From NCBI RefSeq assembly GCF_027596085.1, contig NC_072450.1, forward strand, positions 31,153,676 through 31,217,675: a stretch of DNA of 64,000 nucleotides, written 5' to 3'. The notes below the pieces were generated by a model, which was not told the origin of the DNA, ran no database searches, and saw only the letters and a list, made by a program, of their open reading frames with translations. Shown here in pieces: positions 1 to 59,066 of this stretch (its first letter is position 1; each line of letters starts with the position of its first letter). This DNA comes from Anoplopoma fimbria (Eukaryota; Chordata; Actinopteri; Perciformes; Anoplopomatidae). A program made the position numbers and the translations under genes.

Positions 1-384
1 TTATAATATCATGGTAGGCAACCTTAAAAGAGGCTAGAGTTTATACAGAGACAAGCTAAAGATTCTCCTCCGACATAAACCGTCATGTTGCCAAAGAGAG
101 CCGTTTGTTGGAGCGGCTTGTTTTCGGGCTGTACCGTGAGCTTTTTCTCATGTAGAAAATAGCTTCTTGGTTGAGGATCTGGTTCAGCCTGTAATCTTGA
201 CTGTGTGAATCTGTGTGTGAGAGTCAGAGAAATGTGTGAGTCTGCGTGTATGGGAGGTAGGTAAAGTGGCGTTTCACAGAGTGTTGGTTCCCTTTAATTT
301 AGTCAAGTGTTAATGTACGGAGATAACTAGAGGTCTGCTGTATCAACAGCTGGAGGAGGGCCACACGAACGCTGCGAAACTCTT

Positions 385-387
<3 letters not shown>

Positions 388-421
<34 letters not shown>
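388..421. repeat. (AT)n microsatellite
   Basis: Uninterrupted TA dinucleotide run of about 34 bp in the upstream intron. Confidence 0.95.
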
Positions 422-423
<2 letters not shown>

Positions 424-677
424 CATCAAGCATCATTATTTGATCGGCAAGCAACTGTAAGCATTGTGTTTGACACAGGGAAGAATGTGATACAGGTATT
501 ATTTGCGAGATGCTTACTGTTCTAAATCGGTTGAAATGTGATGTTGATCCATTGATGCAGTTCTGCTAAGAGCTGCTGTCGCTGATGTTTTACCTTGTTT
601 GGTTTAAAACGCAGGTAATTGTAATTCTGTATTAGTCACTAAACCATACAGTGCATGCTGACCAAAGAGAATGTAAT

Positions 678-678
<1 letters not shown>

Positions 679-729
<51 letters not shown>
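679..729. repeat. (CA)n microsatellite
   Basis: Uninterrupted CA dinucleotide run of about 51 bp; His/Thr or Cys/Val reading frames across it are artefacts. Confidence 0.97.
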
Positions 730-734
<5 letters not shown>

Positions 735-845
735 CATTATTACAATCCCTGCAGATGGAATTCTTTCCTGTCATTATCATCACAGACACATCCATCTGCT
801 AACTGCTGGAAAAGAAAGTGGGGAGCTGGCAGATGTGACGATACA

Positions 846-849
<4 letters not shown>

Positions 850-887
<38 letters not shown>

Positions 888-905
888 GAAAGAGAGAGAG
901 AGAGA
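850..905. repeat. (GA)n microsatellite
   Basis: GA dinucleotide run with one C and one A interruption. Confidence 0.95.
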
Positions 906-1440
906 TGTAATTAATGTGAGTTGTAAGTTGTTAAAGTAACTTCTGTCAGTCGGGCCTTTCATGGAGTTACTGTTTGGATCCAGTGGTTGCGAGGTAAACC
1001 ACCTACGTTTAATGGCAAATTAGATGATATGCATTTAAAAAAGACAATCAAATACTAGATAATCTCATACGACATTTAAAAAAAAAAAATCGAATGTTTA
1101 TGTTTACTTAATGAGCGCAGCGAGATTTTCTAAAGGTGCCAGTTGATGGGAGAGAAACGTAGGAAGTTATCTCCCAGTGTTTCACGGGATGATTACACTG
1201 ATATTGTTTGACAGATGGAGCTGTCAGAAAAAAATAAATTAATTCCTTTTTTAAAAGAGGAGTATTTGATGAGGTGTACGTTTGACCTCCTCGAGCTCTA
1301 TTTTGAATTCCAAACTATTTTGGGAAGCTGCAGTCATTTTTGCCAGGGACCTTCTCTTTCTTAATTCAAGTCTTTGATTGGATATATTTAGTCCATTGCC
1401 CAGGGGGCATTTTTTTTTTGCAGGTTGAGATTTTCAGTGC

Positions 1441-1568
1441 AATGCGCGTGGGAGCACGTAGCTGTTAAGTATTTAGCTCAAGGCTGTTTTGGCAGATATT
1501 GATGTGCTGGGGTTCAAACCACCGACACTGCAGAACAAAAAATTTCCCAACCACTGGACCATGTGGAC
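1441..1568 (+). repeat. possible degenerate SINE/LINE 3' relic
   Basis: The stretch has the pattern CTCAAGG, then GGGGTTCAAACC (like a tRNA B box), then AACCACTGGACCATGTGGACC. This resembles widespread fish retroelement tails of the type 'ggttcaaaccggcgacc...ctaaccactgggcca'. The family assignment is from memory and the copy is degenerate. A similar but different relic lies at 49185-49385. Confidence 0.4.
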
Positions 1569-1704
1569 CTGACACGTTGTCCAAATAGTGAAGTTTGACA
1601 ACTAAGTTCCTGTAAAAGTTCCCATCGCACCACGGAAGATTTATGGACGGAGAATATGATTCATGAAGAGATGAAAGATGTGCTGGCAGCTGGACGGTTA
1701 GAGA

Positions 1705-1965
<261 letters not shown>

Positions 1966-2194
1966 AGATAGATAGACAGACTGATAGATAGATAGATGGA
2001 TAGATAGATAGAAAGATGGATAGAAAGATAGAGAGATAGATAGAGGGATGGATAGAGTTGATAATGGCAGTCTGCCATGTATCAGAGACTGTTTTGACAA
2101 CAAGAGCCTCGACATGGCTTCCCTTTTGTCTTGCCTCTGTTTATTTTGCCACCTGCTACTCTGGGGGGAATGGGGTCAGCTCAACAGGAGCAGG

Positions 2195-2325
<131 letters not shown>

Positions 2326-3058
2326 CAGTAAGTTGCTGGGGAAGCAGATGACACAAAAGCATACATAAAAAGGTCAGAAGTCATTGAGTCAAAGGGTGCA
2401 TGTGTATGTTTTTGATAAAGTCAGTGAGCGTGTCTGGATGTGTGTCTGTCTGATTGATTGCACAGCTATTTTGTGTGCGTTCGGTGTGTCGTGGAGTGAA
2501 TTAGGTAGAATTCCGTGGTCAGACGGAATGTTTAAGGTTCAGTAGCTCAGTTTCTCAGTTTAGAGGGCAGCTAAGGCCACTCGACTCAAACAGAGACCCA
2601 ACACACTGATCCAGTCTGCTGACAGATCAACATCCCAGTGAGCTGGACATGGTCATGAACAAAACATGTAAACAAAGCTGGGATCCATTCATATATTTCC
2701 CCGTTTCTACAGCAGGAAAGTCAAATTGGTTGTTGGTGTCAGTGGTGAAAGATTAAGAAAAAAAAGTAATGTATGCATGTCTAAATGAATAACAATGTGT
2801 GGTCAGTTAGTGTCAGGTAATGGATGAAGCAGTGAATGATAATTATGTTTTTTTTCTATATATAAACCATTCAAAGTTGACTTTATTCAAGTTTTTTGTG
2901 GTCACTGTGACCTCACACAACACCATCAAATAAATAAGCTAATTATGACACATTCACTCAAATGTGTAATAGGATGAAATTATGACATTTTGGACAGACA
3001 TGGATGTAAACAGCGGTGGTAATTCAAGTTACCTCTGTTCTCATACAAGTACATACCT

Positions 3059-3175
3059 CTAATAATAATAATAATAATAATAATTGTGTTTATTGCTATA
3101 TTATTATTATTATTAGTAGTAGTATTATTGTTGTTATTATTATTATTATTATGATTATTATTATTATTATTATCA
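3059..3175. repeat. AAT/ATT trinucleotide runs in opposite orientation
   Basis: An (AAT)n run at 3059-3082 is followed by (ATT)n-rich sequence at 3101-3175 with interruptions. The two halves are complementary and could fold back on each other. Confidence 0.9.
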
Positions 3176-3357
3176 TGTATTACTTCTCTATTTGTATTTG
3201 TTTTCACAAAGCTATAAACACAACGCAATATATACAGAAATCATACAGTAAGTTATACAAACAAATAAAAACAAAAGTGAGTAGTTAATATATTTTATCT
3301 AGACATACATTTAGTCTGTGTCATATCCCATATATAAGTTCCCTTTCTTCCAGTTCT

Positions 3358-3445
3358 TTGTATTTATTTATTTCATTGTACTGCTGCAATATCTGAATTC
3401 CCCCTCCGGGGATGAATATAGGCTTACCATCTTATTTCATCGTGT
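3358..3445 (+). repeat. possible LINE 3'-end relic
   Basis: TATTTATTTCATTGTACTGC followed by GCAATATCTGAATTCCCCCT and CGGGGATGAATA resembles the 'gtactgctgcaacacctgaatttcccc...ggggatgaataaag' tail common in teleost introns. Recognition is by memory only. Confidence 0.4.
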
Positions 3446-3905
3446 TATCTTATGTCAACAAAAAGCGCTGCAATTGTGTCTGCTATAAGTTAATTGTGTT
3501 TTGAAGTAATGTCCTAACTGGGGTTGAAGCCCTTCTTGTTGCAGAAATGATTTAGATGTTGCTAAAATTAATCAAAAACAAAGTTCAGCTCTCCATGAAA
3601 ATAGTGATTTCACGCTATTATGTCTTCCAGCTAAATAAGACATCTCCTCCACTCAACAGCTTTATGCTCTAGCACTGTGCACATCTGCCTGATGTTAGGA
3701 TGGGGTTAGTTGGTTAGGTGGTTGGGGGGTGGGGGGTAGGCGTGGGCTAATCTGTGTTTGGAAGTGAAATGTGTGTTAGGCCTCTCTGTATACAACAGCT
3801 GCTTGTTTTCTTGGAAAGCAGCAAGCAGTCACTCAGGAAACAAACGATGGACAACATAAAAAAAAAGTGACAATGTCGATGTGTTTTTTTGTGTGTGTCT
3901 TCCAG

Positions 3906-50215
<46,310 letters not shown>

Positions 50216-50294
50216 AGAACCGTTACCCTTAAATCTGTGGCTTCTGGCATCTGAGGGGAAACAACATCACAGAGGCCATTTGGCGGCCATCACT

Positions 50295-50322
<28 letters not shown>
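50295..50322. repeat. (CA)n microsatellite in the 3' UTR
   Basis: About 14 CA units starting 80 bp after the stop codon. Confidence 0.95.
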
Positions 50323-50325
<3 letters not shown>

Positions 50326-50532
50326 CTGTGCTCGACACTTGTGTGTGATTTCTTCCTGGAGTACTTGACTAATGACTTTTGAAAAGAAGCGAAACAGAGA
50401 AACCACAGACTCCTTTTGTGAAGGAAGGAAGTGTGGCTGCTGATGTTCATCTGCCAAAGCGCTAAAGTCATCATTTCATCGATCACATTGTAACTGGAAA
50501 GACGATGCGAACAACAAAAGACTTGTTAATGT

Positions 50533-50536
<4 letters not shown>

Positions 50537-50592
<56 letters not shown>
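50537..50592. repeat. (AT)n microsatellite in the 3' UTR
   Basis: Uninterrupted AT run of about 56 bp, able to fold into a hairpin. Confidence 0.96.
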
Positions 50593-50597
<5 letters not shown>

Positions 50598-52076
50598 CAT
50601 TTTGTCTAGTGTTTTCCTTCTGAAACCTCTACAGCTACAAGCCATCAGGAGAACAGGAAAAGGACAATAGCGTTTCAGTTTGCTTATATGTTGTATTTTT
50701 AAAGGCGTCTGAATTCATACGCCTTTTTTTAAGTTATTATTGTTCGTAATATATGATTTTACATTGTGTCAGGTGTACAGTGGATCTGTGACATGTTTAT
50801 TTCTATGTTTGGATATACCAGAGGATTGTGCCAGTCACCCTTGGATCCACTTTCTTTTGCCTCTGTGGTCAGATGCCTCCTACACTTCCTCCTTCACACA
50901 CTCTCCGCTCGTTGTGTTCACTGCTGCTGAATCATTTTTCGGAACAAGCTGGAACACATTTTTTTCCCTTGCACTCTATTCACGCTTTAACTCTACGAAA
51001 ACATGCCTCTCTGTGTACGTAAAACATTGTATCCAGTCCAGAGTAAGTGGTCGCTCTCCTGTACGGTAATGATAATACAGCTCAATCATCCATCTGTCTT
51101 CCTTTTCTTTCCTGCGTTCTCTCTATTGATTACAGCCACAATTGGGGGGAAAATAATGTGCAGCATTGTCTGCAGGTCTGGAGGAGAGTAGGGTAAATAG
51201 GGAGAGAAGGGGATGATTGCAGGGTGAGTGTGGGTACAGTCTAGAAAGAAATGGAAAGAATGTTGACATTGTTCTACAAAACACGGATACGGTGGATTTC
51301 AAAGTTTTTTTTGCATTTGATAGAGCAAGTGACGTAAGACAAATAGCAATGTGCAGAGCAAGTTACGCAGTATGTGGAGGGGTTGTTATTGAGAGTTCCG
51401 TGGCATAATAACGAGTATAATGCAAGTCAGCTCATAAAGGGGAGGGGGACGGTAGTGGTGGTAGATGAATCAAACAAACCCAGGACTTTCACCAAGGACA
51501 CCGCTGTTTGTGTCGTACGTGAAACCCAAAGTAAACGTCTACTTTACCCTTGTTTCATAATGTTGTTACGCTTGTAAAGTAAGAAAGCCCGCTAAGGGGC
51601 GTTGCTATTTATTAACGCTAGTTCTGTTGTTTCGTTATGTTGTTACGTTATTATTTTAATACAAACAATGATCTTTTTTCTAACCGTATGCAAGCAGTTG
51701 TGTTTCTAACCAATCAGTTCACAATGTTAACCATGTGTCATTGTGTATTTCTGCAACTGTGATACAAGGCTGATATGAGAAACGTTTTTCATTCAACGTA
51801 TCCCGTGGTTTGCAGAAATGTACAATGGTACAATTTGTTCTGGCAACTAGGTTGGTTATATTTAACCTAATTGTCTAAAGAAATGTCAACATCAGATGTT
51901 TTTTTTTTTGGATTCCCTGTAGGTCACCACATAAATGCTTCCTGGGCTCTGCAATTTATTCAATCATCTACTTATATTCAAACCTTATTTATACAGCATA
52001 AATTATGTTAAATGGTGAAAAAAAGAAAAGTTTGGCTGAGTTAAGCTGTTGACTCAAAATTCCCTGAAAGATACCA

Positions 52077-52082
52077 AATAAA
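52077..52082 (+). terminator. candidate polyadenylation signal AATAAA
   Basis: First canonical hexamer after the adamts18 stop, 1.86 kb downstream. The hexamer is seen; its use is inferred. Confidence 0.4.
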
Positions 52083-53920
52083 ACACAACATCAGAATGAC
52101 AATGGGGTTATATTTGTTTCAAAGAAGTTGAAATAAGTAGAAAGTAAGTAGTAAAAACTTTAACAAATAGAAAAATCATGAAAGTGTTTTGTGTGAAATT
52201 ACAACCAAATGTTGCCTGGGCTGAAATGAAATCAACTTTTTGTACTTTGTACGTTCACAAAATAATTCATAATCACATCATCTGGCAACTGGAGCAAGGT
52301 TTTATTTTGCACCTTTATTTCCCACCAACCAGTCTCAGCATATTGGCTTATTCAGGTAAACCAACCAGCTCTTAAAACAAACTCAATTCATTCCAACCAT
52401 TTCGCCCCAAAGTCCAGAGGCTTCTTTAAAAGATGTTGCAAATTATCCCCCAAACTACTGTGAAAAATCCCTGAAAACAGCTCCCCGCTGTGGCTGAAAA
52501 CACCAGTTAGAGCAGTGAGAGCGAATCAAAGCATTTCAGTTGCGGGGCTATACAAGTAAAACAATGATCTTAAAGATGCTAAAATGCTCCATTGACAGAG
52601 CAGCTTTAACGTTTTGTATGGCATCAGTGTTTCCTTGTATGCTAAACTGTGTCTCCCTCCCTGTGTAGACTGATTATGCCCAGTTAGACCCACTGCCGCT
52701 ATTTGTCCAGCCACTCAGTGGGGATCCACTTGCACTATCATTGGCCTCTTCGCCAACCGCAGGCATCTGACAACTTTTCGCCGCCCCCCAAAACTTTAAT
52801 AACTTGAAGCATGCAGAGATTTATGCTACCAAACAGTGTTTTCTTTCAGTGATTACACCACCCTTTCTCGCACCGCGGGGGCAGCGATTGCTCTTTAATC
52901 AACCCGTCTGCATGAATCATGGAGCCCGGAGTCCCCACATCGCCTCGGCTGCACGCTGTTTACCGGCATGCTGCGAGCCAGACACCACAAGCTGGGGCCC
53001 ACGCACACAAATGTGTCGTCTTGGCTAGAATGCACAAATATAACGTGTTCGATGAGCGTCAGGCTGGCTGTGAAGGTGTGTGTGTGTGTGTGTATTTACT
53101 GTGCTTTTGAGTGTGTGTGGGCTTAGAGCACGCTTGTGCAATTTGGGTGTGCAATGCATGCATATTTGGCATGCTTTCCCGGGTGCATGCCTGTGTTTGC
53201 TGGTGAATTCAGTGTGTTTGTGCGTGTGTTGAGGGGAGATAGTGTGTTTGTACAAAACATATGTATGTTCCACAACCCAGCGTATGATGCCTCCCTCTTT
53301 ACTGCTGAGCTGATGTGATAATTATCTATTTCTCAACCCTGCTTTCCTTTCCAGATGGGACTCAATATCCCCCGTCCATATTGGTACATAATGACATATT
53401 TTGATTATCTTAGCACGGGGAGCCACATCAACCCCGGGCTTTACTGCTGCAGAGAAATAAAGAGATCAAGGCTGGAATAAAGAGACAGGAACTGAGGGGG
53501 GGGTTTATTTGGTAATTCTCGCCTGAGCTTGTATCTGTACCCAGGTGTAGGGCTGGGTTATGGACCTCATTACTTTTTTTTAATACCGACCAGAAATTTT
53601 TCTGAGGATCTATTGAAAACTGCAAAAAAAAGTTGGTATCAAAGGCTTCCTTAGACTCATTGTTAACTTTTTCTTTGAACAGATTATCCTTCATTTAAAT
53701 CATGATCAATCAATCTTATTTATATCTATTTCTTTCTTTTTTTTTTATTATTTTTTTTTACTGCTGTTGATGCACTCTCTGTTGAGGAATAATAAATGAC
53801 CTTTCGTTTCTACACAAACAAAAGGTCATTTTTCTCAATGTGAGTTGTCACAAAAAAGCATTTATTTTTTTGAGGTACTGCTTCAGAAAAGCAGGTACAG
53901 TCTGTCCACCACTTTGGTCC

Positions 53921-54262
53921 TGACTGAAACATCTTGACAACTGTTGATGCCAACATGAAATTACCCTGGTAAACCTCTTGACTTTTAGTTTTTTTTTTAC
54001 TATAGAACGCAATGCCACAAAGTTTCTGACAGATATTAATGTCCCCTTCAGAATGAATAACCGTAACTTTGGTGACCCCTTCTCTCCGTATAGTCCCAAT
54101 AAGTTACATTTTTTTATTTGTCCAATACTGTCCAATTCCTGCAAAACAATAGCATTCCGGCTGTACTGTCTGTCCTATCTGCCTGCTAAACATCAGCAGT
54201 TCAGCATTATTCTTATTGTGAGCATGTTAGCATTCTGACGTTAGCATTTAGCTGAAAGCCCT
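53921..54262 (+). repeat. dispersed teleost repeat, family A (copy 4)
   Basis: GACTGAAACATCTTGACAAC, TGCCAACATGAAATTACCCT, AACTTTGGTGACCCCTTCTC, CCTGCTAAACATCAGCAG, TGTGAGCATGTTAGCATTCT, GACGTTAGCATTTAGCTGAA. This copy keeps both the 5' 'gaaacatct...caac' and the 3' 'ttagcat' parts, so it shows the family's layout best. Confidence 0.65.
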
Positions 54263-54796
54263 GCTCTCCCCTCATGGAGCAGTTCTTTGTTCTTTGTCTC
54301 AAAACTCCATTTCAATTTCATCTCTTTCTTTTTTTTCATGAACAATGAAACATTTTTCTATGAGAAAAGCTTGTCTGAAGCAAAACATGAGCACCGATTT
54401 CCCCCTTTTTTTTTTGTAAAGAGGGTACACACCGTGAGCACGCCGAGCCAAAGTAGATGCCCTGCTCTGTCAACTCTAAAATAGGCCTGTCTCTCCTAAT
54501 ACCTCACCTACCCAGGCTGATCGATGCTGCTATTTCTTTCCTGTTTTCAACATGCTCTCCAGGTCCATCTTATTATTATTTATTTTTTTCTACTTGGCAA
54601 AGCACCAGCAGTTGTCCATCCAACTGTAAGTCAAGGCCGGCTGTTATTTCCAGCTTCCACATCCCTCTACTAGCCGACTGTCTGGCAGGCCGGCTAAGAC
54701 GGCCATTTGTGTGCGCTTGGCGTGCAGTGAACCTTGATGGGACCCCCTCACAACTGACAGTCAGCCTAATCACATCTTAACAGAGTTCCTTCTTAG

Positions 54797-54800
54797 TGTG

Positions 54801-54846
<46 letters not shown>
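54797..54846. repeat. (GT)n microsatellite
   Basis: GT run of about 50 bp with one CG interruption. An (AC)n of about 31 bp follows at 55056-55086. Confidence 0.96.
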
Positions 54847-54849
<3 letters not shown>

Positions 54850-55044
54850 ACTGGGAGAAAGTGAGACTGATCTCTCTATTTCTTGCAGGGCTTACTCTGA
54901 GGGCAGGCTTCAGAACAAGTGAGAGCTGTCATATTTCAGCGCCACCTCACCCGTCTCATCCCTCCCAGAGTTCACCGAGCGCGTGCCCACACATACGGAA
55001 AGATAACAGACACACACCCCACCTCTGGCTTTCTCTCATCCCTT

Positions 55045-55087
<43 letters not shown>

Positions 55088-55524
55088 GAGGCAACGTGGC
55101 TTCCTCGCACAGAGGAGAGCCTGGTATTTGCTGCAGGGTGATAGCAGGTGGATCACGGCATCGGCGGGGCTTTGGAGGCGTGCGGTTGCGTGGGAGTCGC
55201 AGTGTGGGGCTCATTTGTTGCCGCCAATGCGTCTCCTCCTGACGTTAAGAGATCTGCCCTCTCGCAGATCTCCGTGATTAACGGCTCAGAAGACGGCTGA
55301 CAGCGGCGCGTCACACCGGGCCTTTGTGTATCTGTCATGCTGGGTGATTTAAGAGTCGGGTAAAGACCCGTGGATATCTGACTAAACCTCCCCGGCTCTC
55401 CTGAACCCTCGCCCCGATCTCTGCCCATCACACACTCCCAGCCTGCCTCTCATTAGCCTCCTCATCTATCCATCTCCATCAGGTTTTTTTTCTTCACTTC
55501 TCCTCTCCTCTGCAGCGCCATGGC

Positions 55525-55553
55525 CCTCCTCCTCCTCCTCCTCCTCCTCCTCC
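55525..55553. repeat. (CCT)n trinucleotide run
   Basis: About nine CCT units shortly after an isolated ATGG; no gene context supports coding use. Confidence 0.9.
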
Positions 55554-55812
55554 GCATCGATTTCCCTAACCCTCATCACCTTTCTCTCACTCCTTTCATC
55601 TCATTACCCTTGCTATTGTAAACTCTGAAAAGTTTGTAGTGTTTGGCTTGTGGAGCACCCAAATCTCTTTATAACCCCACCTGCTGTGTGTTTTCTGTCA
55701 GCAGCGGGTGTCATATGGGAGTCGATGCCAGCCTTCAAATTCAGTTTTAAAGGGAAAGCCTTTCTTTCTTTTTGAGCTTATCTATTCTGGAGATAAACTT
55801 TTTTTTATATAA

Positions 55813-55814
<2 letters not shown>

Positions 55815-55848
<34 letters not shown>
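55815..55848. repeat. (AT)n microsatellite
   Basis: AT run of about 34 bp followed by three GAATAT units. Confidence 0.94.
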
Positions 55849-55851
<3 letters not shown>

Positions 55852-57328
55852 TATGAATATGAATCTGAATCTTTGACCCCACAAATTTGACTCTTGATTA
55901 AGAATCTTTTGTCGAAGAAGAATCAAAGAATCTTTCATCTTTTCATCGGTTTTTCAAAATGTACTTTTATTTTCATCGATGAACATTTTGCACTAATAAA
56001 GTGGCACCATCTGTGTTTGTCATACTGAAGCAGAGGCAGCACTATTCCCTGGGTTGCTTGAGCGCCTCTCTTACAAAAATGTACTTCCCCATGTTTAATT
56101 GTTTTAGACGTTATCGACCCCACACATGTACGTATGTATAAACTAACCAGCATTACAGAGCCTTTGGTCTCATCCTCCCTCTTATGTTTAGGAACCTTGA
56201 CAATGGAAGATATCTTTATTTTTGCTCTACACACGCATTATCTCTCCTGATCAGTGTTTCACAATTTGTTTTATTTTTAAAAATGACAAAGCATTGCGAC
56301 CCAATTCACAACAGGCCTTATCTCGTGAGAAGAGCAATTTGTGTGCAAATGACATTCTTGACCATTTTTACTTACACTTTTCAAATACTTTATAAATCAG
56401 GCCAAATAAATGAATCAAGGCTGAGTTAACAGTCATTATTTTAATTCCTTATCGTCAGTTCAACCAACAGAATGTGCGCTGGCCTTTGACATTAGATTCA
56501 ATGTAGGTAGGCTACAATTATCAGAATGATACGAACATTGAGGCTCTCATGTGGCTCAAAGGCATACCAAACATGTAAAAGACTATGGGAGATATAAAAT
56601 GGAAGAAATTCTTCAAACGTATTTAGTGACCTGAGTCAAATCTCTTACGACCCACCTGTGTGTCTAGTCTTTGGGATTGACTTCTCCAGATTGTAAAGGT
56701 GGACGCACCAGCTGTGTCACATCCATCCGAGTAAAAAGCTTTTACTTAACATATCTTCTCCTTGAGGCTGTGAATATTATTGATCCGTGTGTTTGCTGTA
56801 ACTCTCTAGCATACATCTTCCTTTGAGCAGCCGCTTTCTCATCATTTTCCCCCCTGAAATGTATGATTAGGATCCTCGGGGCCCCGTAGGCACCAGCTGC
56901 AGCCGTGCCCACCTGCCTGTTAACCCTCCGACCTTGAGGAAAACAGCTTCCACGTAGCTGCAAAAAGCGCCGTGCTCCCTGCTTCTGTCTCTCTCTCTCT
57001 GCCTGCCCTTCTTGTCTTTGTGGTGTTCAGGTTGTCTCTCGTCAGCCTTGTTCACTGTGTTTCTATGTGAATCAATCAATGTAAAGCGGAGAGCTCCTCC
57101 ATTTCATGCTCAGAGGAGCTGATGGTTGTCCCGCCTCCTCTTCCTCCTCCTCCTCCCTGGAGACGCGTTGCTTTACTTGACATCAGTTTATTCATATATA
57201 TCCATATAGAGCACACACATATATAGGAATGTGCACACAGGCTACCTTTGAAATGATATCCGGCTGTGTTTGACAATGGAACAAGATTTAAGCTGCCACA
57301 CACACAAAAACACACAAAACACACAAAA

Positions 57329-57331
<3 letters not shown>

Positions 57332-57362
<31 letters not shown>
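57332..57362. repeat. (AC)n microsatellite
   Basis: AC run of about 31 bp after several A-interrupted CACA segments from 57297. Confidence 0.94.
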
Positions 57363-57364
<2 letters not shown>

Positions 57365-58982
57365 AGAGAGCTGCTGTGGAGATGAGATCAGTTCCTTGCC
57401 TGTCCACCAGAGGGCAATGCTTACTCAATAAATACACAATGATGTGCTTTTATCTCCCTCCACATTTTAAATGCAAATGACGAACAACAACATAAACAAA
57501 GAACAACAACAGCTAAATAAATCATACTCCAACACCTATGCTGGATGTATGCAAATGCAATCCCCTTGATTTCCTCGTCTCCCCGAACAAAAAAGCATCG
57601 ACTTCTTTGACCTCTGTCACCGAGTTAAACATTATCACTATATGCACATTCCCAAACTTCATTTTGACAGGCGTGATTTCAATATTTGTTTCTCAGACAG
57701 TCATATTTTATTGATGAACTGCGCACTCACGCTGGCCACGGGGAATGCAATTGCACAACAGATATGTAAATTCCAAAACCTATAAATTTTTCAGACTTTG
57801 GTCCACGATGCCAGCTGAATTTTTGGAGACGATCCTTCATTTTTGCCCCTTGCGGATAAAAAGATGAATGGGTGAAAAGAAAAAAAAACCCAGCCAGGCT
57901 TGATTTTGTAGACCACCAGTGATTTCCTAAGTAAATGAAGTGCTCTCGAGCACGTTGAGGGCAAAGCTGAATTACAAATAATCAGGGGAAACATCCTCAG
58001 ACGGAGAGAAACAAGGTCAGAACTATTACAAATGAAATGTTACTTTTTTTTTGTGCAAGGCAAGCAACAAAAGTGTGAGTGGGGAACCCATGCTAGTGCT
58101 TTAAACAAGGACACAGCAGTGGTCACATTACAGAACATTATTTTCAGACACACTTTAGATGCAGTCGTCCGCATACATAATTACTGTACTTCCCACCGCT
58201 TGCTAGCACTCCCCATTATTTGACCTCCCACAGGATGTTCTGTTGTATTGAGTGAAAGCACAAATAGCAGATGAAGAGCCCCCCCCCCACATCAGGGTAG
58301 CCGTCATCTAATTGAGGCCTTTATGAGACTGAACAGATTGCATTTTGAAAGGGAAAGGCCCTATGCTTGAACAAAATGTCTCTGAAGTCATTTCAGAGGG
58401 AGATTCGCTTTAGCTGCCGCTATTTCAACTCAACGGAAAGATGTTCTGAATCATTCTGAAAGGACAAATTCTCCAACGCTGCTGTGTAAAGTTGATCTTT
58501 TCACAGCTCAGATCAGCCTAATGGATCAGAATAACTTGATAGAAAAAAATCTCAAAGTCATCCACGCCAAGGCAAGTTTAGACAAAGTCAAATTATGAGC
58601 CGTGTTTCATTCTACCTCGGCCTCACATTTCCTAACTGGGCTGTGTATTGGGTCCTTTCAGATAAAGAAAAAACTACAGGACAGTTTACAGGACGCTTCG
58701 AAAAAACGGTTACAAAAAGGCGCCAAAGGAGTCCATCCGTGTGCTTTCAGGTGTACAGTAAAGCTTGTATCTTTAAATTACCAGCATTGCCGCTGGTTCT
58801 TACGTGACGTCTCAAACGGCACGAGCAGAAGCACTTTACTGCAGTTAACACTGAATGTGTGTGTGCATGAGCTGGTTTTTATTGCGTGTGCAGGCATGCA
58901 TGAGTTCAACTTTTTCTAAGACAATAGTGACAAATGCAGGTAGATCTCAGTCGGCTGTCAGAAACTGCTCTGAAATGTAAAG

Positions 58983-59066
58983 ATATATATATATATAAAG
59001 AGAGAGAGAGAGAGACAGAGAGAGAGAGAGCATGAGACAGACAGACAGACAGAGAAAGACTGAGAG
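58983..59066. repeat. compound (TA)n-(GA)n-(CAGA)n run
   Basis: Short TA, GA and CAGA runs in succession. Confidence 0.9.

Larger units (their letters stand above)
50216..52105 (+). other. probable adamts18 3' UTR
   Basis: Noncoding sequence after the stop, with (CA)n 50295-50322 and (AT)n 50537-50592. The first AATAAA I find is at 52077-52082, with T/GT-rich sequence about 30 bp later. The end is an inference from that hexamer; an earlier variant signal is possible. Confidence 0.45.

Noticed and set aside
604..795. Open frames on both strands in 1-3900 as missing 5' exons of adamts18
   Set aside because: None resembles the ADAMTS18 signal peptide or N-terminal prodomain; they overlap simple repeats.
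55517..55560. ATGG followed by a CCT-repeat as a signal peptide-like start of a new gene
   Set aside because: The frame is short and nothing downstream continues it with a recognisable exon.
58595..58919. Open frames of 70 and 105 codons in the intergenic region
   Set aside because: Two overlapping frames with no recognisable domain, low expectation of being coding in A+T-rich DNA.
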